Source of the DNA: Capitulum mitella
Taxonomy: Eukaryota > Arthropoda > Thecostraca > Pollicipedomorpha > Pollicipedidae
NCBI GenBank assembly: GCA_030062745.1
Contig: CP099845.1
Span: 17,462,903-17,526,902 of the forward strand
Length of the DNA: 64,000 bases
Reading direction: 5' to 3'
A program made the translations under genes and the position numbers. Positions 51,973 to 62,784 of this stretch are shown piece after piece (the first letter of the stretch is position 1; each line of letters starts with the position of its first letter). The notes beneath the pieces are model-generated. The model was not told the origin of the DNA. It ran no database searches and worked only from the letters and a program-made list of their open reading frames with translations.

Positions 51973-52332
51973 ATTTGTGGGGACTATACATCGTTCACTC
52001 ACACCCTCTTTGGATGTCCACCACTGATCGCAAATTCTCCCACTTCATGGTTTGAGTCAGCGTTTAATTTATCATCTGCGTGTTGGAATGCATCAGCACG
52101 GATAGGGAATGAACGCACCATCCCAACTGGATCTATTTACATCAGTAATTCAGTCAAGGACACCAGGGGCGTCAATTTCTGTAAACGACTGGGTGGACCG
52201 AGCCGTGGGCCCGACAACCTAACCTCCCCCAAATGTGGGTTTCTCAATGTACTTAGCCCAGATTACTTTGATTAATGGAAATTTTTGAGTTTTTGTTACT
52301 AATTTTCAAACAGAAAATTGTGTATATTCCAA

Positions 52333-52370
<38 letters not shown>

Positions 52371-52830
52371 GGGATAGAAAGTTAAATAGGTACATATATA
52401 TATATATATATATGCATATAAAGAAGATAGAAAGATAAATAGATACATCACTTTTTGCCTTATTCCATACTTTCTGCCTACCTTTTATCCACTGCTGCCG
52501 ATTCTTTCGTTATTTTCGCCCAATTCCCCTAAAAAAACTGGCAGAAAATATTGGAGGGGCCCAAACCAACATTGGAGAGGCCCAAATTAACATTCGGTGG
52601 GCAAAGGCCCCCTAGACAAAATACAAATCGACACCCCTGATGGATACCTAGACATAGAGACGTAGACACATTTGGAAGAAATATGGCGCGAAGATATGAT
52701 GTATACTTAAATCATGTGGATGAAAATGTTATGTTGTCTGTTATCTTACCGTAAATGGAAGTCGACTGAAAGCAAAAGGAAAGACGGGGCAAGGAGTAAT
52801 TTTTTTCTTTTTCTAACAAAACTCCTAAAA
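51973..52830. other. Intergenic, unassigned
   Basis: No gene recognised. Two TA runs at about 52336-52367 and 52394-52415. Confidence 0.5.
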
Positions 52831-52837
52831 TTTCCCG

Positions 52838-53265
52838 TCTCCCAGAGACCAATCGCGAGTCTGTAAAATTTTCTCTCTCCCAGGGACCAATCGCGAGTCT
52901 ATGTCGTTTTGTGGACACATAAATGTTTGAGTATCATCGCAGAACACACCGTTGAAAACAGCCCAGCTCGCGCGCTGATTGGCCGTCGGGCAGTTTTCTA
53001 GCATTCCGACGCAGCGGAGCCGGTTAGGCTGTCCCGCATTGCGCACGGCCGAAAAGAGCCCAGCTCGCTCGCTGATTGGCCGCCAGGCAGTTTTCCAAGC
53101 TCTTTCAAGCGGAAGTGCCGAAAACAGCCCGACGCGACCGGCGATTGGCAGACGGGCACTTTTAAGCCGGTGGAGGATACATTGAGCCGCAGGCAACGGC
53201 AAAAGTGCCCAGGACGTGCAGCGATTTGCCGAAAAAGTGCCCGGCGGCGGCGGCCATTGGTCTAG
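52838..53265. promoter_or_regulatory. Array of CCAAT boxes in short repeats
   Basis: GACCAATCGCGAGTCT occurs twice (about 52847 and 52884). GATTGGCCG or GATTGGCAG followed by GGCAGTTTTC or GGCACTTTTA occurs three times (about 52976, 53075, 53142), and CCATTGG at about 53256. Six CCAAT/ATTGG boxes within 430 GC-rich bases resemble a TATA-less promoter or a repeated enhancer. No gene with this start is recognised. Confidence 0.35.
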
Positions 53266-53582
53266 ACGCTGATGTGAAATGCTTGAAAAGTGCGGTGCGT
53301 TTATACTCCACCGTTTTGGTTTGCAGTTGTTTTGTTTGCCATGTTGCCTACCGGACCAGGGGTTGTGCCGCGAAACTTTTCGATTTTCGTATGTCTGCGA
53401 CGGGTGAAAATATACCGGCTTGGAAGCCAAGAAACTTGTGTCCCCGTGGTTACATGTATGTCTGTGCCGCCCCTTCGGTTTGTAACTTTTATACGTTATG
53501 TTGCCTACTGGACCAGGTGCCGCGAAATAATAAAATGTCAAAAACGTTCCCTTTTCATACTAGAACCTGCTGCTTGCAGCTT

Positions 53583-53662
53583 GCAGCCTGTAGGATTCGA
53601 ACCTACGCGGGGAGACCCATTAGATTTCGAGTCCAGTGCCTTAAACACTCGGCCAAGACCGC
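53583..53662 (-). tRNA. tRNA-Ser(CGA)-like gene, probably degenerate
   Basis: 80 nt. The acceptor arms GCGGTCT and AGGCTGC pair fully with two G-U wobbles. TGGCCGAG and TTAAGGC form a Ser-type D arm. The anticodon loop is CTCGAAA, reading CGA (Ser UCG codons). A long variable arm (TGGGTCTCCCC) precedes a perfect T arm, GTAGG-TTCGAAT-CCTAC. Against the usual Ser tRNA one D-loop G is changed, the variable arm is one base short, and the anticodon stem has a C-A mismatch and a G-U. It may be a pseudogene or the head of a SINE. Confidence 0.65.
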
Positions 53663-54099
53663 CGTGCGTGACCCTGATTCATGAATGTGTTTGAATCTAA
53701 TGTATCACAGGTTTTGGTTTGAAGATGAGATTGTATGTGAGATTTGTAGTTTGCTCAGGGGATGTGTAACCCATGGGGTATTGGCAGTTGTGGGGAGGGA
53801 GGGGGGCAAGGGGCTGTTGCCCCTCTCTTTTGGAAAAAAACGTAGGGCCCCTTGGCTTCTTTGGGAGTTTATATCACTGGTCCCTGAGACCATAGCAGGC
53901 CCTCCATAATGCGAAAGAAGGCCCTTGAGGCTTTAGAAGACCCCTTCGATACTGCAGGGGGCCCATGATGCTATAGTTGCTTGAAGTTATAGGAGGTCCC
54001 TTGTGCTAAAGGAGGTCCCGTGTAAATGATGAAGGTCCTTTTTTAGGCCATGGCAGGTCATCTTGTAGAATATAGATGGTCACGGTGCGGAGTATATTC

Positions 54100-54610
54100 A
54101 TCGACGTGATGCGGCAGAGGGTCGCGGGACCGGCAGCGAGCACGTGAGCGAGAGGCGCGACCGCCGAGACCGCCAGGAACAGGTGTCCGCGGTTGAGCGG
54201 CCGGCTCCCGCGCATGCGTGCGCTGAGATGGGCGTATGTCGATGGCGCCAGCCCAAAAATCGAGGCATTGCGTACCGAGGCTTCTCCCGGGTAGGACTAA
54301 AGAGGGTTCGGCAGATTACGACGTGATACTCCTGTGACAGTGCGAGTCGCACCTCATGTGTGCCGTCGTGTTGAGCCTTTGTTTCGACATTTTTTACTTT
54401 ACTTATTTGTGCATTTATACCCGAACCTTTATTTGCGTTACACGATTTGTGTCACAAGTAACGTAATGTGGTGGTTTTAATAAATGACTGTGAGAGTGAA
54501 TGGTCTTTCCTTCCTTCGCGCGGGGTGCCGGGATTGCTCTACGGTGAACGCGTATCCATATTTAAACCGGGTTGCAACTATCGTGTGGCAGGCAGAGCAA
54601 TAGTTGCACA
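54100..54610 (+). mobile_element. LTR-like sequence, copy B
   Basis: Counterpart of 45720-46170, with AATAAA at 54479-54484 and then TTCCTTCGCGCGGGGTGCCG, about 60 bp before a CTATCGTGTGGCAGGC segment. Consistent with the R-U5 end of an LTR retroelement. No coding remnant seen. Confidence 0.35.
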
Positions 54611-57600
54611 ACCAAATCCTTCCTGGTGGCCCGACTGATCACCGAATCGCTGGTGGGGTAAGAAGGCGCCCCAGGCGTACTTTACAATCTCAACACTTTT
54701 TAGCAGAGGCCAACCTTGGTGTGAGGAGAACCCCTTGGGGTGAGGAGATTCACCTAAGGATTCCCCTTGCCTGGCCTGTTCCTGGTTACACGGGGCAGGA
54801 CAATGAGGACTGCGTCCATGTCCGCTCCTCCTAGAACAAAAAAGTTTAAAATTAATTACACGGCGTTGACTAAAGAAATCACCTGAAAATAGCTTGCGTC
54901 CCATCCCCTTATAATGCTGAATCTTGGCGATCCTTCGCGCTTTGGTGCGTTGGTACTTTTAGAATTTGTTGTGTGAAGATTAGATGATTTGTAGAGGAAA
55001 ATACGTTGGGGGATCGAAGAAACGGTCGACGGCTACATTTTGCGACGATACTTTCTATTCCAACCCCCCCTCCACCCAAAAAAACAGACCCATATATTAT
55101 GTGGGTTTCCACCGCCCCGTCTGATGTCATGCCACTGCGGCCGGGTGGGGGCTGAAGGCACGCCGTGGCTGTGGTCACGTGACCGTCGCCTCCTGGGGCT
55201 GAAGACAGAGGTGGACGGCAGGAGGCGAGGAGTGCTCCTGATTGCAGCGGGTAGGCGGCCGGCAGCACGTGCGTTCCCGTCTGTTCTTCGTACGTCTCTC
55301 GATGTAAACACTCATTGTTCCCGGACTTTTGCATTCTGAAACGGTACCAGGACGCCTGTTTAAAGAAAGGAAAGTTACTGACATAGGCGGGGCAGTCATG
55401 GGACCAGGGGGCTTCAGCACCCCTCAGCTTTTTTGAAATTCGATATTGGCTCTATGGCCGTCGACTGGAAAAAGCGACCCAAAATGCTTAGCCCCCCCCC
55501 CCCCAACTGAAGAGGAGTTCCCATGGCCCTGTTTACACGACACGTGAGCCCATGACTGTCATATATAATGATATTGTCTTCCTCGGTAAGCGGTATGTCT
55601 TGTCTGGATATTTGTAATTTTCTAAATTGAGCCGCGCAATGATATGAAAATAATGCCATAACTTCACAACTAATCTTGAAAACTTGGATTATTCTAGTAG
55701 TCCAAGTACTGTGCTGTGCGTTGGCCCTGGCGTGGCTGCGCAAATTTACTGCAATCTTATTTCCGTAGTCTGGGTACGATTACAGCGGAACTGAAACCTT
55801 TTCAAATGATTCATTGTGCTAAGTTGAATTTACAACGGTGTTTATTGTATCCATTTGGCTATTATCTTAAATATGACTTTTCGTGCCGGATATGCTCTAT
55901 GCTAAGGTTTTAAAGGTGAACATTCAGTAAATGTGATTAAAAATTGCATACTTAAATTTGGACAGAAATAGCGCAATAAAGACATGGTTCAGCGCAAATT
56001 AATTTCATTGGATATTTCAACTAATCTGGGACTCTCCCTGACCTCCCTGTGCGGCCTTTCGTTTGCATAACAGCCGGTTTCAGCATATGAACGGTAAAAG
56101 CTTAAGTGTTTATTTGTATGCTCTTGTCATAAAACGACGTCGTGCGGAATCACTTGTAACAGAGGGTGAATTCGTTCAGCATTTTTTAAGCATGATTTTG
56201 CTTTGGTGAAAACACATTTCATTTTTGCACCTGGGCATTAAGGTGCCGGCTCCTTGTCATAAACGAGCTAATGTGACCATTTGTTACCACCATTTTTGGT
56301 AATGAGCATGTCAAGAGTTTCTGGTTTCACCTGATACATCAGTCACTGCAAAGCACCTTCCACCTGTTGCATGGCATGCTGGTGCACCTGTTTGTGTTTG
56401 GGTTTGCTGCCATAGAACTTGCTGTTGAATATACAGGCAAAGTTCATTGTTTGATATTTGGTTCCTTATCAACTCTTATTTCTGACTGGTTTCAAAAAAA
56501 CTCCTAAAAACAAGGTAAACCATAACTGATCAAAAAGTATATAACAGCACAAGTATAAATAAATGAAGAGGACACTAATTTCCTGCCTCATCATCTTGCC
56601 ATCAGCAACACAGACCCATCAACCAGTGAATGTTTATTGATGTTGTAACCAGTCATATAATGATTGGCATCTGAGGATTTGTGTTTTACAAGGACAAGGT
56701 TTGTTGTGGACATATGCATTTCTGGACAAGACTGAACTTTGAAACATGAACACTTCACAACACAATACAATATCACAATATTGCAGTCACATTTCAAAAT
56801 GCATAGGTAACTGCCAAACATCAGCAGTATTGCTTATTGCTTTGATATAGGGTAAAATACAGCAATGTGTAAGTCATAAAATGGTTTGTTGTTTTGAGGA
56901 AGATAGTGTTGACTTCCTTGTCTTTCATTACAGACCAAAAGCTATGTATCACCTCATTGTGTTTTTCATTCAGTAAGCCTAATATTAGGATTTCCACCAT
57001 AATGTACCCTTTTGGTTATGATATGATAAAACAGTTTTTCTCAAACTGGTTTTGCTGGAAATCATTTCCAGCTCTATGTATAAAAGACTTTTTGACACAC
57101 TGTATATGATAACTAGTTTGTCAAACTATAAACTGCATGACACAACATAACACCAGTTCACTGTGATCAGCAGGTCAGGACCATGATCTGCAGCTTGGTC
57201 AAATAAGGTGTCATTCTCTCCCTCCTGCCAAGATGGCCTCTGTGCCCAATATTTGGCTTGCTGGACATCTGGCAATTGCTCAACAGAAGGTTGTCCAGGC
57301 TATCTTGTGGAAGCAGCAGTGTCCCATCTTTTTGTAAATGTTTACCATGAGAAACATTATCCATTCCATGGATGTGCCATTGGGGTGTAGGAGTCTAAGT
57401 CATATGCAGAAAGTGCTCAGTACACATTCTGATGCTTAACAACACCATAGCATACCATTTGGGTCAGATGCATTTTCTTGCAGATACATGGTTTGGTGTA
57501 TAGATTCATTATGGTTTTCAGAAGGTTATGGGGATACAGAATTCCTCTATTGCAGGGCATGCTATTGAAATATTAAATGTGAATGGCACAGGGGCAGGGG

Positions 57601-58217
57601 CATAACTTTATGTGCCTTTAGTATGGAGCTTTCCATACCAGAGAAAATTGTTGGTATGGAATACCACAACAATATTTTACCCATTCATGTGTTTTCTTGA
57701 CTTATAAAATTAATTTCCATGAAAAGCATTGTCAGCATTACATGTTAGGGTTGATGAATTTATTTTTCCATACCAAAAGTTTACCCAATTCCACACCCAT
57801 ACACATGGGTGTGAGAATGATTCACAGGCACAAGGGTGACAAGGTCCCCATGTAACCTAGCATGCTCCTAAAAGCATGTTCCCTATCATTTTGGTTGCAT
57901 ATTTTTATAACCCCAAAGAAATTTAAATATAAACAGAAAGAGTGGCATTATATGGGACAAGTTTTGCAGCAGAGCTAATGCACCAATCCCTGGTAATGAG
58001 ACATATGGAAAATCAAATCATCACCACCCATCTGAAGGTGACCATGACACAAGGCCTTACAGAGATGCAGGAGGTCTTCCAGTTGAATTTCCTTTGTGAA
58101 GCTAGCTCTGTTGGCTTTGTATGGACCTGGTCCAACCACACTTCATCACTGCAACATTGTGGCATGTGCTAGGCCATTTTGCATGTGCGATGTTGACGTG
58201 ATGATGCTACCCTCCAG
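54611..58217. other. Intergenic region upstream of DMAC2L
   Basis: No gene recognised. From about 56280 onwards the sequence is almost free of CG dinucleotides and AT-rich, ending close to the DMAC2L start codon. Confidence 0.6.
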
Positions 58218-58393
58218 ATGCTGCGGTCGGCTGTGAGCGCTGCTCTGCGAGCCAGGGGATCGCGCCTACGGCCCCTCCTGGCTCCTGCTGCCCTCATCAG
58301 CCCTGTCAGGAGGCCTTCTGAAGAATATTGTCTCCAGCTGCAGCAGCAGCAGCAGCGACATATCTGGGGCTGGCTCAATGCAATATTCAACAA
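58218..58393 (+). CDS. DMAC2L: DMAC2L exon 1 (targeting peptide)
   Basis: Starts at ATG 58218; ends in phase 2 before GTACGG. Includes a CAG-repeat stretch encoding poly-Gln (about 58337-58357), then RHIWGWLNAIFN. Confidence 0.92.
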
Positions 58394-60279
58394 GTACGGA
58401 CCTTGGTATTATTTTTTTGCTCAGGTCATGTGGTGTGGATGGTGTGAAAGAGAGACTGTGTGCTTGTTGGACTTCTTGGGACTGTCATCTGGGCAATCAA
58501 TGAACAGGCATTATTTGAATGTATCCCCACATCATTGTTGATTCTTTCCTAGGTACTCTACAATGTGGGCTACAGTGTGGCATTTTTTATCAAGTTGTCA
58601 GCATTCTGCTTCTGATTGTGTCCAGTTCTGAAAGCCATGAGGTGGGTAGCAACCGATGCCACGCTCTAGTTGGTTCGCGACGCCGAGGATGCATGTTGTA
58701 AGCTTCATGTATCGTAGTATCGTTTCCGCGTACCCACGTATTCCACGTATCCACGTATCCTTTCAGGCTTCTTACGGCCAGTTGGAAGTCGTGACCTTTG
58801 ATTGCTAATGCTTTCACGCCTGAACCGTGACCTGTGACCTGCGCCTTTGACCTGTGACCTGTGACCTGTGACCTAGGACGGGTATTGCTGCAGGGTGGAC
58901 GCCTCCCGGATTGACTCGGTCGGCCCGGACCGCGCATGCGCCGAATGGCTGCTCCGTTGCGGTGCACACTTCCGGTGGCGGAGCCAGCCTGCCTGGCAAA
59001 CCGACTACAATTCGTTGCCTCCTGGCGGCGGCAAGAAGAACTACATCGAGGAGATCAATGCCGACAACGCTGCAGTCATGCACATTGGCTTTCACCATTT
59101 CAGTGAGTGCTTCTAATGACTCTTAGATAGAAGAGTATTTACCTTGTGCAATTGCTTGAAGTCATCGCACCTTGCGCACCTTTTAGCTGGTATGATATGT
59201 TTCATTCTCAGGCTTGTTCCAGTATGAGCTCTTACGACTGTTTGCGTGCCTTTTGTTTTATAGGCATTTGCCCATTTCGGTTTTCCGGTCATTCGGTTTT
59301 CTGTAGACATTCCTCCTTTTGTGGTCGTGTCTTCGCGCGCTTTCCTCTCCATTGCGTACGTAAAGTGGGCTCGCCAGCTGTCTGAAAATGACCATCGTTA
59401 ATATGTGAATGCAATATTGACCTCTTCCCCCATCAATGCAGAAGGTACTTTTACTAAAACACTCAAACCATGGGGCCCAGCACTGCAGTGCAAAGGTCCC
59501 TGCCGGTTAGCATGCGCTTTTATGGTTCGCTGTCTTTGCGACGCCTGACAGCTGTTTCGGCTCGTTTGCCAGAGGGCATGACGGCGGTGCGTAAGATCCG
59601 ATTCCACTACTGCGGATACCTGGACGACCAGGCGCTGTGCTACCTCGACTACCTGTCGCACTGCCTCGAGTCGCTGGAGATCAGCAGCTGCGGCAACATC
59701 ACCATGGCTGGCCTGCGGCATCTCGCCCGCCTCAAGTGAGCGCCACATCACGGACGTGGGAGGACGTGGCCGCCCGCAGGCTGTGCGTGGGTGGGGGTCG
59801 TGTGCTTTGTTGCTGTGGACGGGGCTTACTATCCTAGAAATCGATCTCATGTGCTTGGTCGACACGGTGGAATATCAACCGTCGTCTGCGGATGTGTACT
59901 TTGTGCATGGTTGCGCCGTGCCGGAAATGCTGGGATACGTCGGCTGGGCTCGCCCACAGGGCGTGGATGCCACGACACTAATTCTCATAACAGTCAGCGT
60001 CGCATGCAGTGCCTAGATATTATGGAAGAAAGTACCAAAAATAGATGGGAATAACCATGGTGTGTTCTACCCTCGGTAGGTCTACCGTTTGTCTGTGGGC
60101 GCACTGTCACTATTTTGCCTTTGGACTTCAGGAATCTGAAGGAGTTACGTCTGTACGACCTGCCCGAGATCGAAGACCGGGAGGCGTGCGTGCACGAACT
60201 GCAGACGCTGCTGCCCAAGTGTCGGATCTCGTTTCCGCCGCCCAAGCCGCCCCAGCGCAAGAGTAAAAGCCACGCCTGA
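58218..60279 (+). CDS. DMAC2L: DMAC2L / ATP synthase subunit s-like (factor B), complete, four exons
   Basis: Mitochondrial leucine-rich-repeat protein, formerly ATP5S or coupling factor B. It works at the inner membrane with ATP synthase and is related to the complex I assembly factor DMAC2. Exons: 58218-58393, 58894-59102, 59573-59735, 60132-60279. Phases 2, 1 and 2 agree throughout and the sum is 696 nt, 231 aa. The N-terminus (MLRSAVSAALRARGSRLRPL) is Arg-rich without acidic residues, a typical mitochondrial targeting peptide. Family motifs: HIWGWLNAIFNK, VGPDRACAEWLLRCGAHFRW, WQTDYNSLPPG, CLESLEISSCGNIT and NLKELRLYDLPEIEDRE. The C-terminus PPKPPQRKSKSHA is a lineage-specific basic tail. 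Slightly longer than the human protein. Confidence 0.95.
58800..58876 (+). repeat. DMAC2L: TGACCTGTGACC tandem motif in DMAC2L intron 1
   Basis: Six TGACC half-sites in about 55 bp (GTGACCTGTGACC units), ending 20 bp before the exon 2 acceptor. Confidence 0.8.
58894..59102 (+). CDS. DMAC2L: DMAC2L exon 2
   Basis: Acceptor GCTGCAG, donor GTGAGT, phase 2 to 1. Encodes VDASRIDSVGPDRACAEWLL, then WQTDYNSLPPGGG and AAVMHIGFHHF, matching the family's VGPDRAA-EWLLR and KDYNSLP blocks. Confidence 0.95.
59573..59735 (+). CDS. DMAC2L: DMAC2L exon 3 (leucine-rich repeats)
   Basis: Acceptor TTGCCAG, donor GTGAGC, phase 1 to 2. Encodes KIRFHYCGYLDDQALCYL, then LESLEISSCGNITMAGLRHL, the characteristic LRR pair with the C-x-Y and SCGNIT signatures. 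Confidence 0.95.
60132..60279 (+). CDS. DMAC2L: DMAC2L exon 4 (last, stop TGA)
   Basis: Acceptor GACTTCAG, enters in phase 2. Encodes NLKELRLYDLPEIEDREACV, then HELQTLLPKC and a basic Pro/Lys tail. The stop is at 60277-60279. Confidence 0.94.
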
Positions 60280-62640
60280 ACACCGCCATCTGCCTCGTCT
60301 GCCCGACAACCAGCGAACGTGGCTGCGCAACCGTTCGCCTGTCCGCTGGCTGTCTGTCCGTCCGCCAGGTCGCCTGGCTTTCGGCCTGCCAGTATGTTGC
60401 CGGCTGCTGGGCGGTCCGACCGGCTGGCTCCCTGGCGGCGCGGAGGCCGCTGCGTCCGCCTCCGTACCGTCCAACTGCCAGCCGCGTCCGGGTGTGATCG
60501 GCTGTGACCGCCGCGCGTGCTTGTGGTCGCTTGTTCTGACGGCTGCCTCACTTACGGACGTGCCAAGGGGGTGGGGAGGAACGGCGTCCTCCAGACCACC
60601 GGTGGTGGTCCGCAGGGACCGAACAGCTACCACGTGCAATTCCGGCCGCGGAGGGCCCCGGGGGGAAAGCCGGGGTTGCGCCTTCCGATCGTTCGTGAAT
60701 GCCTGCGTGTGGTGGCTTTTCAACATGGCGACCTGGTGAAATGTCCACCATGACGTATGACCGAGGTCCGTTTGTGGGCTTATACTTATTGTGTCGTTGG
60801 ACGTGGCTGTTTTTGGAAGCGATTTTTTAGCAGTGCGTGTGCTACAGATGATTGCCCTGAGCCAGCTTTGTATCAGCATGCTCAGAAATGTAAACTGGTG
60901 TTCCTAGAACACGGGTCTGTTGTACTACCATAGGCCATGAGTGCAGAACCCTGTGCGCTGGGCACACACACGCCGTTAGTGACTTTTTATGTGACAAAAT
61001 CAAGGTTCAGTTTGGAATGTTCAATTGAAATGTGCAGTAAGACTGACATTGTTTCAGAATTTTGTATGAAATCTTCACAATATAGATTTGAAACATACAA
61101 GGTAAAACAATAGATAGTGCTGTTATGCTGATGACGAGTGCAAAGGCAAAGGCAAAGGCGTTCTCGGAATTTGTATGCATTCACGTAGCGATGCAGAGGA
61201 AGCGACGTTATCCCTTTGAGGAGCAGAAAATTGCTCGCACATTTTGCACTAGTAGGTCACAACGTACCCATTACTACTTCAGTGAAATTTGTTTGCCTCA
61301 TAGAAAGCAAAATTCTTATCGGTTGGTACCTAGGTGAAGGGTATGCACCGGACTTGGCAAGAAGGGAATATTGGGTATGCAGGCGTCTTTTGCTGCACCG
61401 TTATTTCATTTTTTCAGTTTGTTAAGCGGTGATCGTGTCGCTTCCGCGAGTGCTATGGCGAAAACAACAAATATAAAATCGGATTTTGTGGGATAGATGG
61501 CGGCACCGTCGCCCTTTCGTTTCTTCCGGCGACTATGAGATGGAGTATGTAGTAATCAATGCATAGTAACTATTGGCTGGAATGGGATAGATGGGTGAAT
61601 GTCCATTTCTAGGCATCTTGTATTATTGTTATTATGTAGGCTGTTCTATTATGGAGTGATGGAATGTTGGATTTCCCCACCGCCTTGTTCGAAACACGTT
61701 TGGGATGCCCGCGACGCTCTGCCAACGCAGTGTGATAAATGTGAGGTATAGGGACGTATGATTAGATGTGTTTACGAGTGAGCAGTTGCAGCGCGACCAG
61801 GCGTAGTGGGGTTGAGGTGCCATGTTTGCTCGGGATGCTCAGCATTATCCTTATGGTGATGAATGGGAAAAAGAACGGCTCAAATGTGAAACGTCATTTC
61901 CCGTGTTGGCCTTTGTACCTACGTGGCACTGCCACTAAAAGATGCTGAACTAGAAGAGAACACCAGCTGGGGAATCTGGTGGTGGCAAATAAAGTAACTT
62001 TGCATTTGACAGTTGAGTGGTTCATTATGTACTGATTTTGGTGTCTGATTGGTTCTGACCCATTGTTTTGGTTTAAGTTACAGCAGGGGAAACATTCTGT
62101 TTATTACTGACCTAAGTCAATGTCATTACAAACCTTAATTGTTTCAGACTCACCAGAGGCACTGCATGATCCTGTGTTATGTCCTTCAACTGTGTGCATT
62201 TGTCATGTCTCACTTTGTGTCTCATATTGTTCCAGGCATTTTTGGCTTTTAAGGATAAGTTTTAGCAGTTGTTGCACATTGTTAGCTCCTATTTTAGTGC
62301 CATTTCAGAATAATATGTTTCATGCTACCTTAGATGCTGCAGTGCATTTGTTGATGTTTTCTCATTGTTCATTATTAAACTTTCTGTGTACTGCAGTTTG
62401 CTTGTCCTTAATATTGAAATTACATTTCCTTTTGTTATCCCTTAGATCTTAATGTGTTGTTAAACATTCTTGTGCTTTTCACCAATGCAGTGCTTTTTTG
62501 TATTCAGCAATACTTGGCATCCAGATGCAGTAAAATGCATTTGTAACCTTGCATCTTTTCCTTCAGGAACATCCTAGTCTTAGCAGTGTTTCAAATAAGC
62601 TGTTAAATAACTAAGAAATTGCTGGCTTAACACATCAACA
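60280..62640. other. Intergenic region between DMAC2L and GALNT
   Basis: Should hold the DMAC2L 3' UTR and the GALNT promoter. AATAAA is at 61988-61993. From about 61990 the sequence becomes CpG-depleted. No other gene recognised. Confidence 0.55.
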
Positions 62641-62784
62641 ATGAGAGTTTTACAGATCCGGTTTTGTCGTATTTTTGTGCTTGCTTCTGCAATTTTACTG
62701 TTGGGAAGCATGGCATATATCATTCTGTCATCAGTGAATAGTGGCCTCCCCAGTGAGGATGATTCACCTGTGGGTCAGTCAAAG
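62641..62784 (+). CDS. GALNT exon 1 (signal anchor)
   Basis: 48 codons, donor GTGTGT, phase 0. The start context CAACAATGAG is good. AT-rich and CpG-poor, unlike exon 2. Confidence 0.85.

Noticed and set aside
53290..53694. 134-residue + strand ORF after the CCAAT array
   Set aside because: Overlaps the tRNA-like sequence and a short tandem duplication (GTTGCCTAC, then GGACCAGG). No recognisable domain.
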